DNA of 20,038 nucleotides from a virus. The DNA is taken from IMG/VR virus record IMGVR_UViG_3300017971_000881, positions 1 through 20,038 of that record, one strand, 5' to 3'. The notes under the pieces are model-generated. The model ran no database searches, was not told the DNA's origin, and worked only from the letters and a program-made list of their open reading frames with translations. A program made the translations under genes and the position numbers. Positions 15,466 through 20,038 of this stretch are shown piece after piece; position 1 is the first letter of the stretch; every line of letters begins with the position of its first letter.

Positions 15466-15733
15466 CGTTATCTCCAATTGCGTCAAGTTCGGCGTACACC
15501 TTCAGGATCACGAGCATCCATACGTTTGAGAGCCCAACGATGAACAAATAGTGCAATGGGCCATACCAGAAGGAAGGCAGTGCAAGCCAGAAGCCCAAGC
15601 AGATCGGACAGTAGAGTACCCTCCACTGAAGGCGATCTCGGATGGTCGATGCGATCTCGCTCTCTGAGATCAAACACGCAAGCACGCCGACTGCTGCGGC
15701 GTGCTGTAGAGCGAGGATCAGGTAGTCGACCAT
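15446..15733 (-). CDS. Small membrane protein with CPICLGFW motif (DUF1360-like)
   Basis: This is a 95-aa hydrophobic protein. Segments near residues 3-21 (DYLILALQHAAAVGVLACL), 40-56 and 58-78 look membrane-embedded. The central motif YCPICLGFWLALPSF matches the CP-x-CLGFW pattern of small DUF1360-type membrane proteins found in phages and bacteria. The ATG at 15733 shares one base with the upstream TGA (TGATG); a TTG one codon earlier (15736) is an alternative that lies at a better distance from GGAG. The polar tail ends NDASSEM. It follows the exported thioredoxin-like gene and may belong to the same membrane-related unit. Its role is unknown. Confidence 0.7.
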   Translation of the reverse strand: MVDYLILALQHAAAVGVLACLISESEIASTIRDRLQWRVLYCPICLGFWLALPSFWYGPLHYLFIVGLSNVWMLVILKVYAELDAIGDNDASSEM

Positions 15734-16239
15734 CAATAGAGGTCTCCGGGGTCTTCATCTTGTTCGGGTTCCGGTGGCATGTGCTCTTCAACGAACTTGT
15801 CCACCTCTGCGACTGTTGCGGCGACCTTCAAGTAGATCATCTCACCCTTGTAGTGGACGACGATGGCAGGCACTGCTCTCAACTGCGGGCGTTCCTTTGC
15901 GTCCTTGTCCCAGTCCTTCACCACGACTGTGTAGCCAAGCTTCAGTAGAGCCGGTTTGACTCGGGCTTTGTAGGCTGGGCACTTTCTGCACCATCCTGCG
16001 GACCAGATGGTGACGGTGTAGCAGGACTTGTCGGTTCGTGGCTTGGGGTCTTCGGCCGACGTGTCAGACTTATATAGTCGTTGGCTATCGACAACAGGGA
16101 CTTCCACGCTTGAAACGACATGCCCTTGATTAGGACCGAGCGCAAGAGCCGCTTGAGTCGGAGCCAAAGCGGAATGAGCCGTAAGGAGGGCGAAAGCGAC
16201 ATAAACCGCTCCTGCAATTTCGAGTGATCTGCGTTTCAT
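15733..16239 (-). CDS. Exported thioredoxin-like protein with CRKC active site
   Basis: This is a 168-aa protein. Residues 1-26 form a signal peptide (basic MKRR, hydrophobic IAGAVYVAFALLTAHSALA with an A-x-A-type end). A linker of about 45 residues precedes a thioredoxin fold: YTVTIWSAGWCRKC (active-site Cys84 and Cys87 after Trp83), a helix KARVKPALLKLG, a strand TVVVKDWD, then AVPAIVV with the cis-Pro at 124, and a strand GEMIYLKVA. The acidic tail PPEPEQDED is likely disordered. Such a protein would exchange disulfides or thiols in the periplasm or outside. It starts 9 bp after the protease stop and is followed by a membrane protein overlapping by 1-4 bp. Direct adjacency to an exported cysteine protease suggests, but does not prove, that it keeps the protease thiol reduced. 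Confidence 0.8.
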   Translation of the reverse strand: MKRRSLEIAGAVYVAFALLTAHSALAPTQAALALGPNQGHVVSSVEVPVVDSQRLYKSDTSAEDPKPRTDKSCYTVTIWSAGWCRKCPAYKARVKPALLKLGYTVVVKDWDKDAKERPQLRAVPAIVVHYKGEMIYLKVAATVAEVDKFVEEHMPPEPEQDEDPGDLY

Positions 16240-16248
16240 GGTAAAACC

Positions 16249-17244
16249 CTAGTACAAAATGTAGGGAGTAATATCGACCCGTGGGAATCCCACATAGGCG
16301 CTGAAGGCGAACGAGTCACCCTGCCGGAGCATCGCGTCGACTGTGGCAGCATCGATCCAAAAAGTCCCCTCCGGTTGGGGGCCTCTCTTGGGACCGTAGA
16401 CCCAGTCCTCGCCCCACGAGTTGAAGCACAGGGCTCCGGGGCGGCGGTACTCGTCGTCGTAACCGGCAAACAGCATGGCGTGGTACCACGGCTTACGCTT
16501 GCGGGTCAGGAAGCCTTCTGAGTCGCGACGTCGCTTGCCACTGCCGAACCCGACATTCGAGCATACCATGACAGGCGAGCCGTTGTAAATGCAGTCGCAG
16601 AGGTCCGAATAGGACTTGCAAATGGCTGTTTTCTTCACCGGATGGAGCCGCGCGATCGGTTCGAGCGCGTCTGGGCAGCCATCTCGGCCCATTTCAACGG
16701 CTTTCGCCGCGCTGTACTGGGTGAAATCGTGCCCGGTCGGGTATTTCTGTCGCAGGAGCACGCCGTACTTCACGAGCCACTCGGCGGCCCAGTGTCCGGT
16801 CGATCCTCCGCCTCGGCCGGTGTATCCGCCGATCTCGACGCGAGAGCCGCCGTATATGGGCTCTGTGGCCGCTTTGGCGACCCAACGCTGCGGTAGCCGC
16901 TTCGTGACGATCTGGACGCCCTGGAGGACGTCTACGGCCAATGCAGCGGACTGGGAGACGCAATCTGGTGCTCCCTGGTCGTGCGGGACGTACTTTCGCC
17001 CCATAACTCGCTCCATCGCGAGGTGCAGGAAGGCTTTCTGGCCTTTTCCGCTACCTTTGATCGCCGCATTCATCTGCGAGATGAACGGGCGGCGATGTCG
17101 GCGGATGAAGTCTTCGAGGCTCTTGCGGTCCTGGGTCCATCCGAAACGCACGTCGGAGGTCATCGGGTTGGCCTGCACGAACGTCGGGAGGAGGAGGCCG
17201 CTTGCGGTCGCGGCGAGGGCTCTGAGGGCTGTCCTGCGGTTCAT
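16249..17244 (-). CDS. Exported papain-family (C1-like) cysteine protease
   Basis: This is 331 aa from the ATG at 17244. A GTG at 17322 in the same frame would overlap the upstream gene and bury the signal, so I reject it. The N-terminus MNRRTALRALAATASGLLLP looks like a twin-arginine-type signal with cleavage near VQA-NP. The catalytic apparatus of C1 peptidases can be placed: Gln90 and Cys95 in HDQGAPDCVSQSAA, His255 in WYHAMLFAGYDD, and Asn275 in CFNSWGEDW. The Gln-Cys spacing is one residue shorter than in papain. There is no obvious propeptide beyond residues 27-85. It may cut host envelope or surface proteins, act in lysis, or process virion proteins. It lies between exported PKD-like and thioredoxin-like genes. 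Confidence 0.82.
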   Translation of the reverse strand: MNRRTALRALAATASGLLLPTFVQANPMTSDVRFGWTQDRKSLEDFIRRHRRPFISQMNAAIKGSGKGQKAFLHLAMERVMGRKYVPHDQGAPDCVSQSAALAVDVLQGVQIVTKRLPQRWVAKAATEPIYGGSRVEIGGYTGRGGGSTGHWAAEWLVKYGVLLRQKYPTGHDFTQYSAAKAVEMGRDGCPDALEPIARLHPVKKTAICKSYSDLCDCIYNGSPVMVCSNVGFGSGKRRRDSEGFLTRKRKPWYHAMLFAGYDDEYRRPGALCFNSWGEDWVYGPKRGPQPEGTFWIDAATVDAMLRQGDSFAFSAYVGFPRVDITPYILY

Positions 17245-17285
17245 TCCGTTGCCTTTTCCGTCTGAATATCGTGATTTTCCGCTTT

Positions 17286-17996
17286 TCAGCTTGCTCTCAG
17301 GCCAGCAGCGATGTCTCTCCACACTTTTTCGTGGTCTTCGGGGCTCATAAGAGCGCCGGATTGGGTCATTTCCGCTAGTTTCGCGCCGATTCTATCGAGC
17401 ATGGGCTTCCAAGCCTCGATTCGGTCGCCCAAGACCTCTCGGTTGGCGGCTGCCGTGGCCCTGATCCAATCGGCGGGCTCATCCAAGGCATGGGCTCTTG
17501 CGGCGATTCCTTCAAAACTGACCGCCATCGCCTCGCGTTCGTCGGCCGGAAGTTCCATTTCCCAGTTCCAGAACGGAATCCACTCCGAAAAACTGTCCGA
17601 CTGCGGCGTGGCCGGAGGTCCAAGCACTTTCACCACATGCGTGACGACGTCGACTGTCCCGCCTTTGGCACACGCCACAATGAATCGATACTCGCCTGCG
17701 GTCCTCCCCGAAAAACATGCCCTCGCGCCCGCATCGTACGTCAGGAAATCAGTGACAGAGTCGGGAACCAGTAACCACTTGAAAGAATCAGCGGTCGACT
17801 CGGACACGTCCAGACGGACCAACTCACCAATACGTGCGGTAGATTGGGCGTGGAGGACAATCTTCGCCTCGCCTGCGTCCGATCTGACTGCAACGGCCGC
17901 AGGGCGTTCCTGCGGGCTTGAAGCGGGATCGGATTGGGCCAGAATGGGCGTGGTCAGCAGGAGAAGGCAGGCTAACGAGGCGATTCTACGGTTCAT
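17286..17996 (-). CDS. Exported PKD/Ig-like domain protein
   Basis: This is a 236-aa protein. A signal peptide covers residues 1-21 (MNRRIASLACLLLLTTPILA). Residues about 44-127 form a PKD/Ig-like beta-sandwich: AKIVLHAQSTARIGELVRLD, SADSFKWLLVPDS-type strands, then AGEYRFIVACAKGG and THVVKVLGP. After a Pro-rich hinge and an aromatic stretch (FSEWIPFWNWEMEL), the C-terminal half is helical (residues about 150-236, ending HEKVWRDIAAGLRAS). PKD-like domains bind proteins or polysaccharides outside the cell and are common in secreted proteins of Planctomycetes-type bacteria; a role in adhesion or as partner of the protease gene 41 bp downstream is inference. The ATG at 17996 has a GAGGA site and lies 7 bp after the upstream stop. 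Confidence 0.75.
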   Translation of the reverse strand: MNRRIASLACLLLLTTPILAQSDPASSPQERPAAVAVRSDAGEAKIVLHAQSTARIGELVRLDVSESTADSFKWLLVPDSVTDFLTYDAGARACFSGRTAGEYRFIVACAKGGTVDVVTHVVKVLGPPATPQSDSFSEWIPFWNWEMELPADEREAMAVSFEGIAARAHALDEPADWIRATAAANREVLGDRIEAWKPMLDRIGAKLAEMTQSGALMSPEDHEKVWRDIAAGLRAS

Positions 17997-18003
17997 GTGT
18001 TCC

Positions 18004-18189
18004 TCAGAGGCGTTTGTGGGCGGCCGGGAGCGTTGCGGCGATCAGTTCGAGCACTTGCCGGTGCTCTTCTCGCCGGTCCTGGCGTTCTTTGGTGGTTTGA
18101 GGCTCGGCGATCCTGCCACATCGGCAGAGGGCCACCATGCCCTCCGGCCACTCAATCTCTCTGCCACATTGGCAGAATGCTGCGTTCAT
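18004..18189 (-). CDS. Small zinc-ribbon-like protein
   Basis: This is a 61-aa protein. Residues 6-25 contain two CxC knuckles (FCQCG at 5-9 and LCRCG at 21-25) separated by 13 residues, a four-Cys metal-binding ribbon. The rest is a charged helix (TTKERQDRREEHRQVLELIA). The ATG at 18189 follows GGAGG and AGGA sites 5-12 bases upstream. It sits 7 bp before the exported PKD-like gene. Small zinc-ribbon proteins of phages often bind nucleic acid or host transcription proteins, but no function can be claimed. Confidence 0.7.
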   Translation of the reverse strand: MNAAFCQCGREIEWPEGMVALCRCGRIAEPQTTKERQDRREEHRQVLELIAATLPAAHKRL

Positions 18190-18212
18190 GGCTTCCTACC
18201 TCCGCGCGGGTA

Positions 18213-18398
18213 CTATCGACCGACGTTGGGGACTGCGCCGCTGCCACCGGCCGGATTGGGGCCGGGCTCGCCGCCGGTCTGCGGCTGCTTGCGGATGGTC
18301 GGCTTCTCGCTGCCTCCGCCGACGTTGTGGACGGCTCCCATGCTGCTGGCAGGGTTCGCGGGCTTGGGCGGATGCTGGGGTCGGATGTTCTCGGGCAT
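18213..18398 (-). CDS. Small Pro/Gly-rich protein with internal repeat
   Basis: This is 61 aa from the ATG at 18398, preceded by AAGGA eight bases upstream; the frame runs on to 18530 but that would read through the tRNA-like element, so the shorter form is chosen. The protein is rich in Pro, Gly and Asn and appears disordered. Two 13-residue units, NPASSMGAVHNVG (15-27) and NPAGGSGAVPNVG (48-60), match at nine positions. There is no membrane segment or Cys. It lies between the tRNA-like element and the zinc-ribbon gene. Because it has low complexity, the coding call is moderate. The duplicated motif could be a short binding peptide. Confidence 0.5.
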   Translation of the reverse strand: MPENIRPQHPPKPANPASSMGAVHNVGGGSEKPTIRKQPQTGGEPGPNPAGGSGAVPNVGR

Positions 18399-18435
18399 CG
18401 TGGTATCCTTGCGGGTTGGGGTCAGGTTGGTGGAG

Positions 18436-18501
18436 CGACGCGGGCAGGGATCGAACCTGCCTTCACCGGTAGACAACCGGCCTACGGCCTCTCGCCGCGT
18501 C
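18436..18501 (-). tRNA. tRNA-like gene, tentative anticodon GUC (Asp), short D-arm
   Basis: On the minus strand a 7-bp acceptor stem (GACGCGG with CCGCGTC) encloses a 5-bp T-stem and standard T-loop (GCAGG TTCGATC CCTGC). There is also an anticodon arm GCCGG/CCGGT (one G-T pair) with the 7-base loop TTGTCTA, giving anticodon GTC. The stretch between acceptor and anticodon arm is only 13 nt (usually about 19), so the D-arm is short or degenerate. Position 37 is T rather than a purine. CCA is not encoded directly after the discriminator G. It is probably a phage tRNA or a decayed one. Confidence 0.55.
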
Positions 18502-18510
18502 GTATCGGGT

Positions 18511-18613
18511 ACCAGGACGACCGTCTTCAACGGAATTTCGTTCGTTCGCTGGTCCCCGAAGTAGAAGACGGACCCCGACGATGAAGTCGGCGGCCCTGCC
18601 TTGTCGGGCTGAC
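18511..18613 (-). other. Structured non-coding gap between holin-like gene and tRNA
   Basis: No gene is credible in this 103-bp gap. It contains inverted arms ccgtcttc (18521-18528) and gaagacgg (18564-18571), ggtcc/ggacc (18551-18555 and 18570-18574), and a tight hairpin ccgac-gatgaa-gtcgg (18575-18590). There is no T-run, so none of these is a classic intrinsic terminator. It could be a processing region for the tRNA or a structured RNA. Confidence 0.35.
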
Positions 18614-18805
18614 TTATTGGACGATGGGTTCGGTCGTCAGGAACCGAAGGACGATGTTGAGGCCGCCCTGGACGGCCACGAGGATCGGGAGGACGTTCTG
18701 GTAGTCAGCCAGGAACTCCGATCCGGCGGCGTAACCAACGAGACCGGCCGTGAGGGCGATCAGGTTGAACCAGACGGTCTTCGACTTCAGAGGGGACTTG
18801 GGCAT
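18614..18805 (-). CDS. Holin-like small membrane protein
   Basis: This is a 63-aa protein. A short basic N-terminus (MPKSPLKSKT) leads into a hydrophobic segment (VWFNLIALTAGLVGYAAGS, 11-29). A polar turn (EFLADYQN) and a second hydrophobic segment (VLPILVAVQGGLNIVLRFL, 38-56) precede the end TTEPIVQ. The pattern KSKT-x-W-x-N plus two membrane helices and an end of the form NIVLRFLTTEPI is that of a common phage holin type, which would form holes in the inner membrane at lysis. The ATG at 18805 immediately follows the nuclease stop, so it is probably translated by coupling; its ribosome-binding site (GAAAGG) is inside that gene. No endolysin of a classic type is next to it. Confidence 0.75.
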   Translation of the reverse strand: MPKSPLKSKTVWFNLIALTAGLVGYAAGSEFLADYQNVLPILVAVQGGLNIVLRFLTTEPIVQ

Positions 18806-19210
18806 TTACTTTGGCCTTTCGAGGTAAAGGATAGCGGAGGCGAGAAGTTCAGGGCTGTCTTGGAACGCGCCGATGGCAGTGTTGCAGTAATGGCACAGGA
18901 GGCCCCGAACTTGACCACTCTTGTGGTCGTGGTCGACGCTCAGGCGTGATGTCCCGGCCCGACCCGAATCCTTCCGACCGCAGATGGCACACATGCCGCC
19001 TTGGGCCGCGTCGAGGCTATCGTACTCCTCGACGGTCATTCCGTATTGTGCTTTCAGGTTGGCTTTGAAGTTCTTCTCAGGTGAGCGTTGTTCGGCTCTT
19101 CGCGCCGAGCAGCATTCTCGACAGGTGCCTTGCAGGCCGTCAGTGGAGCGGGCGTCCTTGGTGAAGGCGGCCCGGGGTTTCGTGGTCTTGCAACGGCGGC
19201 ACTGCTTCAC
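18806..19210 (-). CDS. HNH nuclease, endonuclease VII family
   Basis: This is a 134-aa protein. An N-terminal double CxxC (Cys4, 7, 30, 33) forms a zinc ribbon. The C-terminal nuclease has CAICG (Cys73, 76), the catalytic LSVDHDHKSGQVRG segment (Asp92, His93, Asp94, His95) and LLCHYCN (Cys105, 108, Asn109). This Cys-x2-Cys ... DHDH ... RGLLC-x2-CN layout is the recombination endonuclease VII family, which resolves branched DNA; single-domain copies with an extra zinc ribbon are frequent in phages and may assist packaging or act as homing nucleases. The ATG at 19210 overlaps the upstream stop as ATGA, and the stop abuts the holin-like start. A role in clearing DNA branches before packaging fits the neighbours. 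Confidence 0.9.
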   Translation of the reverse strand: MKQCRRCKTTKPRAAFTKDARSTDGLQGTCRECCSARRAEQRSPEKNFKANLKAQYGMTVEEYDSLDAAQGGMCAICGRKDSGRAGTSRLSVDHDHKSGQVRGLLCHYCNTAIGAFQDSPELLASAILYLERPK

Positions 19211-19725
19211 GAGTTCTCCTTTGCTGCGATGGCCGCGACAATTTCCGTGCCAATCGCCTCAATGGCGTCGTCCACCGCGTGGGTATCCGGCGACGAGTCG
19301 ACGAACGGACGGATGTGCTTATCGATGATGCCGATCATATCTTGAGCGAGACTCATGAGGGCTCCCTTGTTGAGCAGGTTGCCCAGCTTGACGTCCATGG
19401 CGTGCGTGCTCGCGACCAGCTTCTCGATCTGTCCGGCGAGATCCTTCAATGCGGGTGTCGCGGCGATGAGTTCCGCCTCGCCCTCGCACTGGTTGATTCG
19501 ACGTTCGAACAGGGCTCGAAGGATCGCGATTTCGCCAACCAGCGACTTGATCCGATCTTGCTGAGCGTGACGTTCTGCGGGGTCACCGATCAGCTTGTTC
19601 GTAATCATGTACTGCTGGATGGCCTTGTTCGCTCCTTGGGACGAATGTTCGTCGCAATACCGGTAACCCGGCATCGCGTCGCGTTTGCATTGCCCGTAGG
19701 CCGTCACATGTTCGCACTGGCTCAT
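19207..19725 (-). CDS. Zinc-finger protein, candidate terminase small subunit
   Basis: This is 172 aa from the ATG at 19725, chosen because GAAGGAG lies five bases upstream; the frame extends to 19815 but without a ribosome-binding site and across a likely promoter. The N-terminus holds a C-x8-C-x10-C-x2-H motif (Cys4, Cys13, Cys24, His27), common at the start of phage small terminase and related DNA-binding proteins. The rest is mostly helical, including DRIKSLVGEIAILRALFER, a helix IEKLVASTHAMDVKL and GALMSLAQDMIGIIDKHI, which suits an oligomer. A small terminase would recognise the packaging site and feed DNA to the large subunit, but that gene is 4.6 kb away. A general DNA-binding role is the alternative. 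Confidence 0.7.
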   Translation of the reverse strand: MSQCEHVTAYGQCKRDAMPGYRYCDEHSSQGANKAIQQYMITNKLIGDPAERHAQQDRIKSLVGEIAILRALFERRINQCEGEAELIAATPALKDLAGQIEKLVASTHAMDVKLGNLLNKGALMSLAQDMIGIIDKHIRPFVDSSPDTHAVDDAIEAIGTEIVAAIAAKENS

Positions 19726-19744
19726 GATTGCTCCTTCTATCCCT

Positions 19745-19772
19745 ATTGTAGGCCAATCCGGCAGAATGTGAA
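19745..19772 (-). promoter_or_regulatory. Likely sigma-70-type promoter of the leftward operon
   Basis: On the minus strand TTCACA (19772-19767) and TACAAT (19750-19745) are spaced by 16 bp, each one mismatch from the bacterial consensus. The expected start near 19738 leaves a very short leader that is almost only the GAAGGAG ribosome-binding site before the ATG at 19725. Confidence 0.55.
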
Positions 19773-19804
19773 GACGAAAAACCGGAAAATCCCGCATTTT
19801 CGGC

Positions 19805-19884
19805 AAAATAGTCACAATCTGACCTCATTTTCGACTATTTTGACGCGTCAAGGCAAATCGCACGCCGAAAATCGCAAAAATCGC
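19805..19884. promoter_or_regulatory. Operator-like cluster of inverted and direct repeats
   Basis: A perfect 9-bp inverted repeat aaaatagtc/gactatttt (19805-19813, 19833-19841) is followed by the perfect 12-bp palindrome ttgacgcgtcaa (19840-19851). Next come three copies of aaatcgc (starting 19855, 19869 and 19878). The cluster lies just upstream of the likely promoter, so it may bind a regulator; an origin or packaging-site role is also possible. Confidence 0.5.
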
Positions 19885-20038
19885 GAAATTTCCGGATTTT
19901 CTCTGCTCGGAGTTCGGATCTGCGGAATTTGACCCCTCCGGGCACCCGCCGACCCGCTCGTGTCCCTGGATTCATCGTAAACCCTTATCCTGGCTGCATT
20001 TACGTCGAGATGCCTTAGTGTCACCCCTCCAGTGGGGA
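19816..20038. other. Non-coding right-edge region
   Basis: I see no credible gene on either strand here. The left half (to about 19910) is AT-rich with A and T runs and repeats, unlike the GC-rich coding parts. The right half is GC-rich with two copies of acccctcc. A plus-strand frame covering 19279-19932 runs antisense to the zinc-finger gene and is a shadow. This may be the upstream control region of the leftward operon or lie near a genome end. Confidence 0.5.

Noticed and set aside
17245-17322. Upstream GTG start for the cysteine protease
   Set aside because: It would add a charged 26-residue leader before the twin-arginine-type signal and overlap the upstream gene; the ATG at 17244 places the signal at the true N-terminus.
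18213-18530. Long version of the Pro/Gly-rich gene
   Set aside because: It would translate through the tRNA-like element; the internal ATG at 18398 has a ribosome-binding site.
19726-19815. Upstream start for the zinc-finger protein
   Set aside because: It lacks a ribosome-binding site, crosses the likely promoter, and the ATG at 19725 has an ideal GAAGGAG.
19279-19932. Plus-strand 217-codon open frame at the right edge
   Set aside because: It overlaps the zinc-finger gene and the promoter region in antisense and shows no domain; judged a shadow.
1-20038. CRISPR array, insertion sequence or integrase
   Set aside because: No regularly spaced repeats, no transposase-like protein and no recombinase motif were seen on either strand.

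Overview
The window looks like a contiguous piece of a tailed double-stranded DNA phage (Caudoviricetes-type) genome. Every convincing gene lies on the minus strand, so it reads from right (about 19.7 kb) to left (1). Genes are packed with 1-20 bp overlaps or very short gaps. I see no integrase, repressor, attachment site or host housekeeping gene, so nothing argues specifically for a prophage. The DNA is fairly GC-rich. The exported PKD-like protein, papain-like protease and thioredoxin-like protein are of a kind I associate with Planctomycetes-type bacteria and their phages; that host guess is weak inference.

Right edge and early block (20038-18000): an AT-richer non-coding stretch holds a likely promoter, a perfect 12-bp palindrome and a 9-bp inverted repeat. 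It precedes a zinc-finger protein that may be the small terminase subunit, an endonuclease VII-type HNH nuclease, and a holin-like membrane protein. A structured gap follows with a tRNA-like element whose D-arm is short, then two small proteins (Pro/Gly-rich and zinc-ribbon).

Exported/accessory block (18000-14600): a secreted PKD-like protein, a secreted papain-family cysteine protease with apparent Cys/His/Asn residues, a secreted thioredoxin-like CRKC protein, a membrane protein with a CPICLGFW motif, a 49-aa basic protein, a C-terminally anchored membrane protein, and a Cys-motif/coiled-coil protein directly before the large terminase.

Packaging and head block (14600-7500): lambda gpA-type large terminase, portal, a 55-aa basic protein with a GTG start, a DnaT-like head-tail adaptor, a scaffold with an Ala/Gly low-complexity segment, a P22-type coat protein followed by a strong intrinsic terminator, and a small virion protein.

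Fiber and connector block (7532-1): a decoration or fiber-base protein, a giant 1837-aa fiber with duplicated modules and a C-terminal beta-helix, two small proteins (one with an N-terminal membrane segment and coiled coil), a head-closure-like protein, and the start of a gene that runs off the left edge. Functionally the window encodes DNA packaging, procapsid assembly, head completion and host recognition, plus an unusual cluster of exported proteins of unknown role sitting between the putative small and large terminase genes.
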